NCBI GenBank assembly: GCA_964645045.1
Contig: CAZXYZ010000023.1
Span: forward strand, 1-64,000
Source of the DNA: Anammoximicrobium sp964645045
GTDB taxonomy: Bacteria > Planctomycetota > Planctomycetia > Pirellulales > Pirellulaceae
DNA length: 64,000 nt
Direction of reading: 5' to 3'
The position numbers and the translations under genes are program-made. The notes under the pieces are model-generated. The model did not search any database and was not told the DNA's origin. It was given only the letters and a program-made list of their open reading frames with translations. The stretch's first letter is position 1. Every line of letters starts with the position of its first letter. Shown piece by piece: positions 54,994 to 62,874 of the stretch.

Positions 54994-56559
54994 ATGGCCA
55001 TCGATCTTGACGACTGTGCGGAGACGCGCAGCGCTATGGCGGAAACGGTATTGGCCGAGGTTCGAGAGGTGATGCCCAAGGACCTGGTCGCCCAATTGGC
55101 GCTGGACAGTTCGCTGTTTGAACTCGGCCTGGATTCAATCGCCATCATGGACGTCGTGAACCGGATCGAGAAGCGGTTCGGGATGCGGTTTCGCGAGGAG
55201 TGGCTGTACGACATGGAGACGTGTGCGGACCTGGTGGACTGCATCGCGCGGCACACGGGTCCCGCAGCAGCCCCGAAGCCCGCCGCCGTTCCTCCGCCGG
55301 TGGTTCCCGTCGTGCCCGCCGTTCCCCCGTCGCCGGTTCCGGCAGCGCACTACGACGTGGCTCAGTTTCCCGAATGCGTCGCGTTCCACCAGCGTCTGGC
55401 CACCGTGGCCGCGGCCGGATTGGAGAACCCATTTTTTCGTACCAGCGAACGCGTCCAGCAACGCGTGGCCACGATCAAGGGCCGCGAGGTCGTCAGTTAC
55501 ACCAGTTTCGATTACCTGGGCTTGGCAGGTCATCCCGAAGTGATCGAAAGTGCCAAAGCCGCGATCGACCAATTCGGCTGCAGCGCGTCGGCCAGCCGGC
55601 TGGTCGGCGGCAACCATTCGATCCTGGAGGAGTTGGACGAGGAACTGGCCAAGTTTCTGGGGACCGAAGCGACGATCGTGTTTCCCAGCGGCTACGGCAC
55701 CAATGCTTCGCTGTTTGGCCACCTGTTCGGCGAGGAAGACCTGATCCTGTACGACGAATTGGCGCACAACAGCATCGCCCAGGGCGCGGTCTTGTCCAAG
55801 GCCGCCCGGCGATCGTTTCCGCACAACGATTCCGGCGCCGTCGACGAATTGTTGCGCGACTTGCGGAGCCGGCACCGCCGGGTCGTCGTGGCCATCGAGG
55901 GCGTGTACAGCATGGACGGCGACTATCCCAACTTACCGCAATTTCTGGAAGTCAAGCATCGGCATCATGCCCTGCTGTACGTCGACGAAGCGCACTCGGT
56001 GGGCGTTTTGGGAAAAACGGGACGCGGGTTGTGCGAGCGTTTTGGCGTCGACCCATCCGAGGGCGATTTGTGGATGGGCACGATCAGCAAGGCCCTGGCC
56101 AGCGGCGGTGGTTACCTGGCCGGCCGCGAATCACTCATCCGCTACCTGCAGTACACGACGCCGTCGTTCGTGTTCGCCACCGCGTGTTCGCCGCCGAATG
56201 CGGCTGCCGCATTGACCGCGCTGCGGGTTTTGCGCGAGGAGCCGGAGCGGGTCGAACGGCTTCGCGACCGCTCGCGGCTGTTCTTGAAACTGGCTCGGGA
56301 CTGCGGACTGGACACGGGCAACAGCCACGACACGCCCATCGTGCCGATCATCCTCGGCAACTCGGTGCGCTGCATGCAGGTCTCGCACGAATTGTTGAAC
56401 CGCGGCGTCAACGCCCAGCCCATTCTGTACCCGGCAGTCCGTGAAAGCGCAGCCCGCGTGCGGTTCTTTATCACGGCCGAACACACCGAAGAGCAAATCG
56501 TCCGCACGGTCGAATCGCTCGCCGAATGCATCGCGTCGACCGAGGGCGTTCCGGGCTGA
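54994..56559 (+). CDS. acyl-carrier-protein/alpha-oxoamine-synthase fusion
   Basis: Residues about 10-88 are an acyl carrier protein with phosphopantetheine site Ser48 in LGLDSIAIMD. A Pro/Val/Ala-rich linker (about 90-118) leads to a PLP enzyme (about 125-515) of the alpha-oxoamine synthase family. The PLP residues are His258 (DELAHNS), Asp331 and His334 (VDEAHS), and Lys366 (ISKALAS), and the family's SRLVGGNHS is kept. Such fusions, for example the PigH-type enzymes of prodigiosin synthesis, condense an amino acid with an acyl group held on the ACP. It could make an amino-ketone lipid precursor. GAGGAG precedes the ATG. Confidence 0.9.
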   Translation: MAIDLDDCAETRSAMAETVLAEVREVMPKDLVAQLALDSSLFELGLDSIAIMDVVNRIEKRFGMRFREEWLYDMETCADLVDCIARHTGPAAAPKPAAVPPPVVPVVPAVPPSPVPAAHYDVAQFPECVAFHQRLATVAAAGLENPFFRTSERVQQRVATIKGREVVSYTSFDYLGLAGHPEVIESAKAAIDQFGCSASASRLVGGNHSILEELDEELAKFLGTEATIVFPSGYGTNASLFGHLFGEEDLILYDELAHNSIAQGAVLSKAARRSFPHNDSGAVDELLRDLRSRHRRVVVAIEGVYSMDGDYPNLPQFLEVKHRHHALLYVDEAHSVGVLGKTGRGLCERFGVDPSEGDLWMGTISKALASGGGYLAGRESLIRYLQYTTPSFVFATACSPPNAAAALTALRVLREEPERVERLRDRSRLFLKLARDCGLDTGNSHDTPIVPIILGNSVRCMQVSHELLNRGVNAQPILYPAVRESAARVRFFITAEHTEEQIVRTVESLAECIASTEGVPG

Positions 56560-56949
56560 GGTCCGCCTAGAAAAGGGCGGGATGAAGTGGGATAGGCATC
56601 CACCCCTTGTAAAGGTCGGATTTCTCAAGAAAAGCTGGCAGACGATTCAGTTGGAGTACAGCCTTTAGGCTGCCCGGGCGGGCGAAGCCCGCCGCCGATA
56701 CACGCTAAAGCGTGGACTCCAACCTTTTTGACACCTTTACAGGGGTGGATAGGCATCTTACCTGTCTTTCTTGACTGACAGGCTGGAAGCCTATCCCACG
56801 CGTTGAGGAACAATGCGGGTTACCACCGCTCTAAAAATGAGTGAACGGAATGGCTCTGGCCACCGGTTCCGAAATGGCCGGATCTATCGGAATACCGGCG
56901 GCGAGCGCCGTGCCGTTCACCTGTCATCTGACGGTTATCTCTTGAACGC
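56560..56949. other. intergenic with nested palindromes
   Basis: An outer pair, ATCCACCCCTTGTAAAGG (56598-56615) and CCTTTACAGGGGTGGAT (56734-56750), encloses an inner pair, GTTGGAGTACAGCC (56650) and GTGGACTCCAAC (ending 56723). GGGCGGGC and GCCCGCC stand at the centre. At 56776-56800 lies the exact complement of 40416-40440. There is no gene. Confidence 0.7.
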
Positions 56950-58824
56950 TTACTCCCCGTTCTTCGCCTCCACCGCTGTGGCGATGGTCTGGAAGAACCG
57001 GGCCGACCACTCGGCGCTGCGGGGGCCGCTATGCTTGCGAACTTGCGTGATGACAAGTTGCTGCTCCGGATCGACGACGAAGATGCACCCGGAGAACGAG
57101 CCGTGACCGACCGTGTGCGGACTGAACAGCAAGTCTTCAGCACGTTTCGAGTTCTGAGGTGTACCCGGCTTCGCGTGCCGGTCCCAGTGCAGGCCCAGTC
57201 CTTCGTCCTCGACGAAGCCGTGATCGGGCACGCGCAGGGGCTCGGGCAGGAGCTGGTTGAATGTGGCGGGAGCGATGAACTCCCATTGGCCGTAGCTGCC
57301 GCCGTTGGCGACCCACTGGGCGAGAATGCCAAGTTCCCGCGCGGTGAACTCGCCGTCGGAGCTGGCATTGCCGATTGGCACGTCGCCAAAGCCGAGCGGG
57401 CGAAAGAGATGTTCGTCGTACAGTCGGACGGCGCTCTTGCCGGCGATCAGCTCCATCGCCTTGGCGGCGAGTTCAAAGCCCAAACCACAGTAGGCGTACC
57501 GGACGTTCGGTTCGTTCACATCGATCCCGTTCAGGACGATATTCTCCAGGTGCGGGTTGCGCATGCCACCGAATTCGCCATGACCGGACAAGCCACTCGT
57601 ATGGTTCAAGCACTGCCGAAATGTCGGCACGTGCGGATCATTCTTGGGGAAGTCGGGAAAGACCGCGGACAATGAATCGTCCCAGGCGATCAGACGCTGG
57701 TCCACGAACTGACTGAACAGCAAGGCCGTGACCGTCTTGGTGATCGAGGCAACCCAGCAGCGGTAATCGCGGGTGATGGGCTGGCCGCTCGCGTCGCCGC
57801 CGAACGCCTCGTGGGTGACGATCACACCGCGCCGCGCGACCAGCGTCACGAACGGCTCACCGGTATCCTCCGCCCAGGCCCGGCAGACCTCGTCGATCTT
57901 GGCCTTGGCATCGGGTTTCATACCTGCCTCGGCCAGCGCCCCGTCGCGGAGGACCGCGGCCGACGGTTCGCGGCGACGGGGTGGCTGAAGCGTGCGGACG
58001 CGCTGCTGCAATCCCTGGACTTTGAGCTTTAGCGCCAAGTGATAGTCGTCGTTCAACACGGTCGCCGATTCGACGAACCTGGCGGGTCGTCCCAGCGGCG
58101 GAAATTCGGCCAGTCCGGCGATCAAAATGGCCCCTTGCTCGTTGTCCATGACCGTGCGGGGGAGCATGTCGTTGGCCAGGCGGAGCACTTCCGCTTGGTG
58201 CTCTTGCAAGGCCACTGGGGCCTTGGGGCCCGGAAAGTGCGGAAAGGCGATGGTCAGATCGGGGACATACGAAGGGGAGATGTCCTTCGGCATTCCGTAG
58301 AAGGTTAGCCCGCGGCGAAACGGTGTCCCGTTGGGTGCGGTTCCCTCGATCCAGGCGAGCCAACGGCCGGACGCATTGGGCGCAGGCACCTCGTTGAGCT
58401 TCGCGTCGAACCAACGGATGCGGAGCCGGACGTCGCCTCCCAGACGCTGGACGGCTGCCACGTCCCGCCAGACAATCCGGGGCGTCTCGCCAGGCTTGAA
58501 GATCCACGTCCCGGACAAAGCCGTGATGAGTTCCTGTGCCCGAAACTGCCGCCGCTCGTCCTCCTTCCGCTTGGCCTCCGATTCCGGGGCGACGAGCGCC
58601 TCCTGGTTTCCATGCTCGCCCTGTTCGGCGCGAGTCTCGCCCTGTTCGGCGCGGGTCTCTGATCCCGCCGAGTCCGCCGACTGAAGGTCTCCCGCAGGTC
58701 CGCCCACTGGCGCGGGCGGGAGACCGGCCGCAGCGCCGCGTGTGACGCGTTGTCCCGCGTGGAGGGCGGCGAGGAAGGTGGCGAGGAGCAGGAGGAAGCT
58801 ACGGCCTGGCTGCATGAAATGCAT
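56950..58824 (-). CDS. beta-lactamase-family serine hydrolase with N-terminal extension
   Basis: This 624-residue exported protein has a signal peptide (about 8-30) and a low-complexity linker in which ETRAEQG is exactly duplicated (56-62, 63-69). A domain of unknown type follows at about 95-290. The C-terminal part (about 305-620) is a class C beta-lactamase/esterase fold with Ser360-x-x-Lys363 (VASITK), a Tyr motif near 443-445 (YAYCG) and HGSFSG near the end. Such hydrolases act as esterases or D-Ala-D-Ala peptidases. AGGAG lies seven bases before the start. It follows the FAD oxidoreductase gene by 10 bases, so they are probably co-transcribed. Confidence 0.85.
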   Translation of the reverse strand: MHFMQPGRSFLLLLATFLAALHAGQRVTRGAAAGLPPAPVGGPAGDLQSADSAGSETRAEQGETRAEQGEHGNQEALVAPESEAKRKEDERRQFRAQELITALSGTWIFKPGETPRIVWRDVAAVQRLGGDVRLRIRWFDAKLNEVPAPNASGRWLAWIEGTAPNGTPFRRGLTFYGMPKDISPSYVPDLTIAFPHFPGPKAPVALQEHQAEVLRLANDMLPRTVMDNEQGAILIAGLAEFPPLGRPARFVESATVLNDDYHLALKLKVQGLQQRVRTLQPPRRREPSAAVLRDGALAEAGMKPDAKAKIDEVCRAWAEDTGEPFVTLVARRGVIVTHEAFGGDASGQPITRDYRCWVASITKTVTALLFSQFVDQRLIAWDDSLSAVFPDFPKNDPHVPTFRQCLNHTSGLSGHGEFGGMRNPHLENIVLNGIDVNEPNVRYAYCGLGFELAAKAMELIAGKSAVRLYDEHLFRPLGFGDVPIGNASSDGEFTARELGILAQWVANGGSYGQWEFIAPATFNQLLPEPLRVPDHGFVEDEGLGLHWDRHAKPGTPQNSKRAEDLLFSPHTVGHGSFSGCIFVVDPEQQLVITQVRKHSGPRSAEWSARFFQTIATAVEAKNGE

Positions 58825-58834
58825 AACACTGCTC

Positions 58835-60271
58835 CTAAGGCACGTTTTCGAGATACACGCCGTCCTGACGCAGCGTGGACTGCAGTTTGCCGATGTCCAC
58901 CTGGGCCATGCTTTGATCCGCCGCCAGCGCGAGCGCCGCGCAGGTGCCCACGCCTTGGCCCATGACCATGCAATGGCTTTGGAGCCGCACCGACGCGTGG
59001 GCTTCGTGCGTCGACGAGGCGCACCGGCCGACCACCGCGAGATTGGAGATTTGGGCGTTCAGGCACATGCCCAGCGGGATGTGATAGCTGTCGCCGACCG
59101 CCGGCATCAGTTCCTTCTGCTGGTCCGTCCACGTCGTATAGCCGCTGCCTTTCGGGTCGTGGATGTCGATCATCCAGAACCCGTGGCCGATGGCGTCCGG
59201 CTGCTTTTGGGCTTTGACCACCATCGGGCCGTCCAGCATCTTCAGGCCGCGGATGCGCCGCGATTCGCGCACTCCAATGCTATGGCCCATGTGCGTGACG
59301 GATGCCTGATTGAACCCGGGCATCTCGCGGCGCCAGAGGTCCACGATTTCAAAGACGTGTTCGCGGGCCTGCATGGACAGCCGCGTCAATTCTTCTTCAT
59401 CCAGTGGGTTGCCGGCGGCGGGGACCATGTTGTGCGGCACTTGATTCGCGCCGGAGCGGACGTAGTGCCGGGCGGCGCCTTCGTTGAATGCCGGGAATTC
59501 GCCTTGGTCGCGCAACTGCTGCATGAACTGAAAGACGCGGGCGGCGTCCTCGGGATGCGACCTGGCGGCTGCGGAATCCGCGCCTGTCAGGCAGAACATC
59601 ATCGTCATGCCCTGCACCAGACCGTCGCCGGCGCGGCCGTAGTCGAACGGCACGCCGGCATTAGCCGCCACGTCCCCATCGCCCGTGGCGTCGATGAAGA
59701 TCCTCCCGCGCACGGCCTTGCGGCCGCTCTTGGTATCCACCAGCACGGCCCGCATCCGCCCGGCCTCGACGACCGACTCGACGGCCGTGAGGTTGCAGAT
59801 GACGCGCACCCCGGCGTCCTGGAGCATGCGCCAGAACACGACCCGCATCCCTTCCGGATCGAACCAGTGCGTCTCGGGCCGTTTCGGGAAATCGGGATAG
59901 CGGTGAATGAAGTCCCCCGCCCGCTCGACGGCCTCCTGCACGAACCCGACGATCACTTGCTTCGTGCGATCGCTGGTGTGCCAGATATTGACCAGTGCGT
60001 TGGTGGCCATGCCGCCGAGGCTGGGCCAACGTTCCAGGAGGAGAACCTTGGCGCCGTGCCGAGCCGCGCAACAAGCCGCCGAGATCCCCGCCGCGCCACC
60101 GCCGCAAACGACCACGTCGGCTTCGGCCAGGACGGGCAGTTTGTGTTCGGGGATGACAAGGGCGTCCTCGCCGGTAATCTCGGCCGATTCGATCGTGCCG
60201 GGAACTGCCGCCAGGGCGCCGAGACTGCCGCCCGCGGCAGTGAGCAGGAACTTGCGTCGCGTCGGGTTCAT
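58835..60271 (-). CDS. Tat-exported FAD-dependent oxidoreductase
   Basis: This 478-residue protein has a Tat signal (TRRKFLLTAAGGSLGALAA). The FAD-binding domain opens with ADVVVCGGGAAGISAACCAARHG at about 52-74 and includes LERWPSLGGMAT. The IDATGDGDVAANAGVP block and the C-terminal NLAVVGRCASS match the FAD-dependent oxidoreductase family found in planctomycete sugar loci. The substrate is unknown and probably sits outside the cytoplasm. It is divergent from the Gfo/Idh gene, with a family C palindrome in between. Its stop is 10 bases from the start of the serine-hydrolase gene. Confidence 0.85.
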   Translation of the reverse strand: MNPTRRKFLLTAAGGSLGALAAVPGTIESAEITGEDALVIPEHKLPVLAEADVVVCGGGAAGISAACCAARHGAKVLLLERWPSLGGMATNALVNIWHTSDRTKQVIVGFVQEAVERAGDFIHRYPDFPKRPETHWFDPEGMRVVFWRMLQDAGVRVICNLTAVESVVEAGRMRAVLVDTKSGRKAVRGRIFIDATGDGDVAANAGVPFDYGRAGDGLVQGMTMMFCLTGADSAAARSHPEDAARVFQFMQQLRDQGEFPAFNEGAARHYVRSGANQVPHNMVPAAGNPLDEEELTRLSMQAREHVFEIVDLWRREMPGFNQASVTHMGHSIGVRESRRIRGLKMLDGPMVVKAQKQPDAIGHGFWMIDIHDPKGSGYTTWTDQQKELMPAVGDSYHIPLGMCLNAQISNLAVVGRCASSTHEAHASVRLQSHCMVMGQGVGTCAALALAADQSMAQVDIGKLQSTLRQDGVYLENVP

Positions 60272-60307
60272 GGGTATCTGTCCGTGGGCCAAGAAGTTGG
60301 TGAGACT

Positions 60308-60404
60308 GGGCTCAGACCTACAGAATTCAATTTTCGCGGCCGATCGCCCCACCCCGTGGAAAACGTTGTGACCGCGAAAATTGAATTCTGTACGTCTGAG
60401 CCCT
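60308..60404. repeat. 97-98-base palindromic element, copy 2 (family C)
   Basis: The ends are GGGCTCAGACCTACAGAATT and AATTCTGTACGTCTGAGCCC, with inner ends CAATTTTCGCGG and CCGCGAAAATTG. Its central part differs from 34522-34619. It lies in the divergent gap between the FAD oxidoreductase and Gfo/Idh genes, where it could affect both promoters. Confidence 0.92.
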
Positions 60405-60619
60405 CCGGCGAGCCCTTAGTCTAAGAAATCCGAACCCGAAAAGACACCCGCCGAGCACCATCCACGAAAGCTCTATGCGAGTTCCTTCCGTTGGCGAGCG
60501 GGGCGGCGTCAGCCCCCCGGTGCCGAGGACCATCCATGAAGGATCTACACGAGTTGCTCCGCGGTCCGGCTTCTGTTACGTTGGCCTCCGAGAGATTCGA
60601 ACAACGAAAGGGAATCAGT
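60405..60619. other. upstream region of the Gfo/Idh gene
   Basis: The Gfo/Idh frame is open from 60491 but has no coding character until 60620. ACCATCCACGAAAGCTC and ACCATCCATGAAGGATC form a short imperfect direct repeat here. I assign no promoter boxes. Confidence 0.4.
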
Positions 60620-61990
60620 ATGAGCAGCAAATCCGCAGCATCGCCAGCGGCCTCGTCCCCAACCTCGCGCCGCGAGTTCCTGCAGCGGAGCGGGCAGTTG
60701 GCCGCCGTATCGGCCCTCGCGGGCTTGACGGTCCCGGCCGTCCACGCGGGCGAACAGCATACCATTCAGTTGGCCATCGTCGGCAGCGGCAGCCGGGGCA
60801 GCGGCGCCGTGGGCAACGCGCTGTCGGTGCCCGGCGGACCGGTCAAGTTAATCGCCATGGGCGACCTGTTCCAGGATCGGCTGGACCGTTCGCACGCCGC
60901 GCTGTCGAAGCAATTCGGCGACAAAATTGACGTGCCGCCCGAGCGGCGGTTTGTGGGGTTCGATGCCTACCGCAGGGCGATCGACTGCCTGCGTCGGGGC
61001 GACGTGGCCTTGCTGACCACGCACGCCGCCTTTCGTGCGGTCCACCTGGAGTATGCCGTCGAGAAGGGCGTCCACGTGTTCATGGAAAAGTCGTTCGCCG
61101 CCGACCCGGGCGGCATCCGGCGGATCCTGCAGGCCGGCGAGGCGGCGGAGAAGAAGGGCTTGAAAGTCGCCGCGGGCCTGATGTGCCGGCATTCCACGGC
61201 GCGGCAAGCGATGATCCAGCGGATCCGCGACGGTGTCATGGGCGATGTGCAGCTAATTCGGGCCTACCGCATGCAATCCGGCGGCGCCATGGGGCCGCGG
61301 AAAGGGACCGACAACGAACTGCTGTGGCAGATTGGCCATGCCGGGGCCTGCCTGTGGGTTTCCACGGGCCGCTGGCTGGACAACATGATCCACCAGGTCG
61401 ACGAGTGTTGCTGGCTGAAGGACGCTTGGCCCGTCTCGGCGCACGGCGTGGGCGGCCGTACGGCGTTCAGTACCGACTGCAGTCAGAACCTGGACAGCTA
61501 CTCGATCGAGTACACGTTCGCCGACGGCGCCAAGGCCATCGTCAACGGCCGGTTCATCGCCAACTGCTACAACGAGTTCGCCACTTTCGTACATGGCACC
61601 AAGTGTGCGGGCCAGTTTTCGGGCGCCATTCACGCGGCCACCGTCAACCTGTACAAGGACCAACGAATCGCGGACGACAACGTCGTCTGGCAGCCGGAGA
61701 AAGAGACGGCCAGCCCGTGGCAGGCCGAGTGGAACGTCTTGCTGGACGCGATCCGCAACGACCGGCCGCACAACGAGACGCAGCGTGCCGCCTATGCGAA
61801 TCTGGCGGGCCTGATGGGCCGCGCCGCCGTCCATTCGGGCAAGATTATCACCTGGGAAGAGGCCCTCTCTTCGAACTACCAGTTCTGCCCCAACATCGAC
61901 ACCCTGACCGCCGACAGCCCCGCCCCGGTCCAAGCCGACGCCCAAGGCCGCTACCCGGCCCCCGTCCCCGGCGCGTGGACGGAGATGTGA
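60620..61990 (+). CDS. Tat-exported Gfo/Idh/MocA-family oxidoreductase
   Basis: This 456-residue protein has a Tat signal (SRREFLQRSGQLAAVSALAG, about 16-35). A Rossmann fold follows with VGSGSRGSG at about 54-62 as the nucleotide-binding turn. The EKSFAADPGG segment has the conserved EK, and the C-terminal half-barrel contains HQVDECCWL. Members oxidise sugars or inositols with NAD(P). Exported members carry their cofactor folded in, which fits a Tat signal. AAAGGG lies nine bases before the ATG. It is followed by the alpha/beta hydrolase gene, seven bases later, and then a sulfatase gene. Confidence 0.88.
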   Translation: MSSKSAASPAASSPTSRREFLQRSGQLAAVSALAGLTVPAVHAGEQHTIQLAIVGSGSRGSGAVGNALSVPGGPVKLIAMGDLFQDRLDRSHAALSKQFGDKIDVPPERRFVGFDAYRRAIDCLRRGDVALLTTHAAFRAVHLEYAVEKGVHVFMEKSFAADPGGIRRILQAGEAAEKKGLKVAAGLMCRHSTARQAMIQRIRDGVMGDVQLIRAYRMQSGGAMGPRKGTDNELLWQIGHAGACLWVSTGRWLDNMIHQVDECCWLKDAWPVSAHGVGGRTAFSTDCSQNLDSYSIEYTFADGAKAIVNGRFIANCYNEFATFVHGTKCAGQFSGAIHAATVNLYKDQRIADDNVVWQPEKETASPWQAEWNVLLDAIRNDRPHNETQRAAYANLAGLMGRAAVHSGKIITWEEALSSNYQFCPNIDTLTADSPAPVQADAQGRYPAPVPGAWTEM

Positions 61991-61997
61991 ACCTCCA

Positions 61998-62837
61998 ATG
62001 ACGATGAATCGACCCGCGATTATTCGTTCGGTCACCGCCCTGCTGCTGGTTGCCCCGGCCGCGCTGCAGGCCGCTGACGCACCACAGAAATCCCTGCCGC
62101 TGCCCGGCGAGGTCTTTTCGATTGAGGGCCGGACGGCTTTCTTGATACTCCCACCGGCGAAACCCGCGGAGGGGCCGACTCCTTGGGTCTGGTATGCCCC
62201 GACGCTTCCGGGCCTGCCCGGTGACGCGGAGAAGTGGATTTTTGAACGCTTTACCCGGGCTGGCATTGCCATCGCCGGGATCGATGTTGGGGAATCCTAC
62301 GGGAGTCCTGATGGGCGGGCGCTCTACTCGGCCCTGTACGACGGACTGACCAAGCATCGCGGTTTCGCTCCGAAGGCCGTAATGCTGGGACGCAGCCGGG
62401 GCGGGCTGATGACGCTCGCCTGGGCCGTTGAGAATGCGGACAAGGTCGCAGGCTTCGCGGGCATCTACCCCGTCTGCAACGTGACCAGTTATCCAGGAGT
62501 GGCGAAGGCGAGCGGCGCCTACGGCATGACCGCGGAAGAGCTGACCGCACGGCTGACGGACCATAATCCCCTTGATCGGCTCGCCGCGCTGGCCCGCGCG
62601 GGCGTGCCGCTGTTCGCGATCCACGGTGATGTTGACCGGGTGGTGCCGCTGGAAGCGAACTCCGGCGAAATGCGGAAACGCTACGAGGCTCTGGGCGGCC
62701 AGATGCAACTGGTCATCCCGCCCGGACAGGGACACAACATGTGGGCTGGTTTTTTCCAATGTCACGAGTTGGTAGACTTCGTCGTCGCCCAAGTCGAGCG
62801 GACGAAGCCCGCGGCGGGGCAGTCACCCGGCCAATGA
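61998..62837 (+). CDS. secreted alpha/beta hydrolase
   Basis: This 279-residue protein has a signal peptide (about 1-26). The hydrolase fold shows the nucleophile Ser133 in LGRSRGGL, the acid Asp (211 or 213) in HGDVDRVVP and His246 in GQGHNMW. It resembles the prolyl-oligopeptidase/dienelactone-type esterases in planctomycete sugar loci and probably removes acyl groups from glycans (inference). It starts seven bases after the Gfo/Idh stop and ends 37 bases before the sulfatase gene, so the three form an operon. Confidence 0.85.
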   Translation: MTMNRPAIIRSVTALLLVAPAALQAADAPQKSLPLPGEVFSIEGRTAFLILPPAKPAEGPTPWVWYAPTLPGLPGDAEKWIFERFTRAGIAIAGIDVGESYGSPDGRALYSALYDGLTKHRGFAPKAVMLGRSRGGLMTLAWAVENADKVAGFAGIYPVCNVTSYPGVAKASGAYGMTAEELTARLTDHNPLDRLAALARAGVPLFAIHGDVDRVVPLEANSGEMRKRYEALGGQMQLVIPPGQGHNMWAGFFQCHELVDFVVAQVERTKPAAGQSPGQ

Positions 62838-62874
62838 CAGGAGATGCGAGTCTCAAGAAAGGGAGAAGCCAGCC

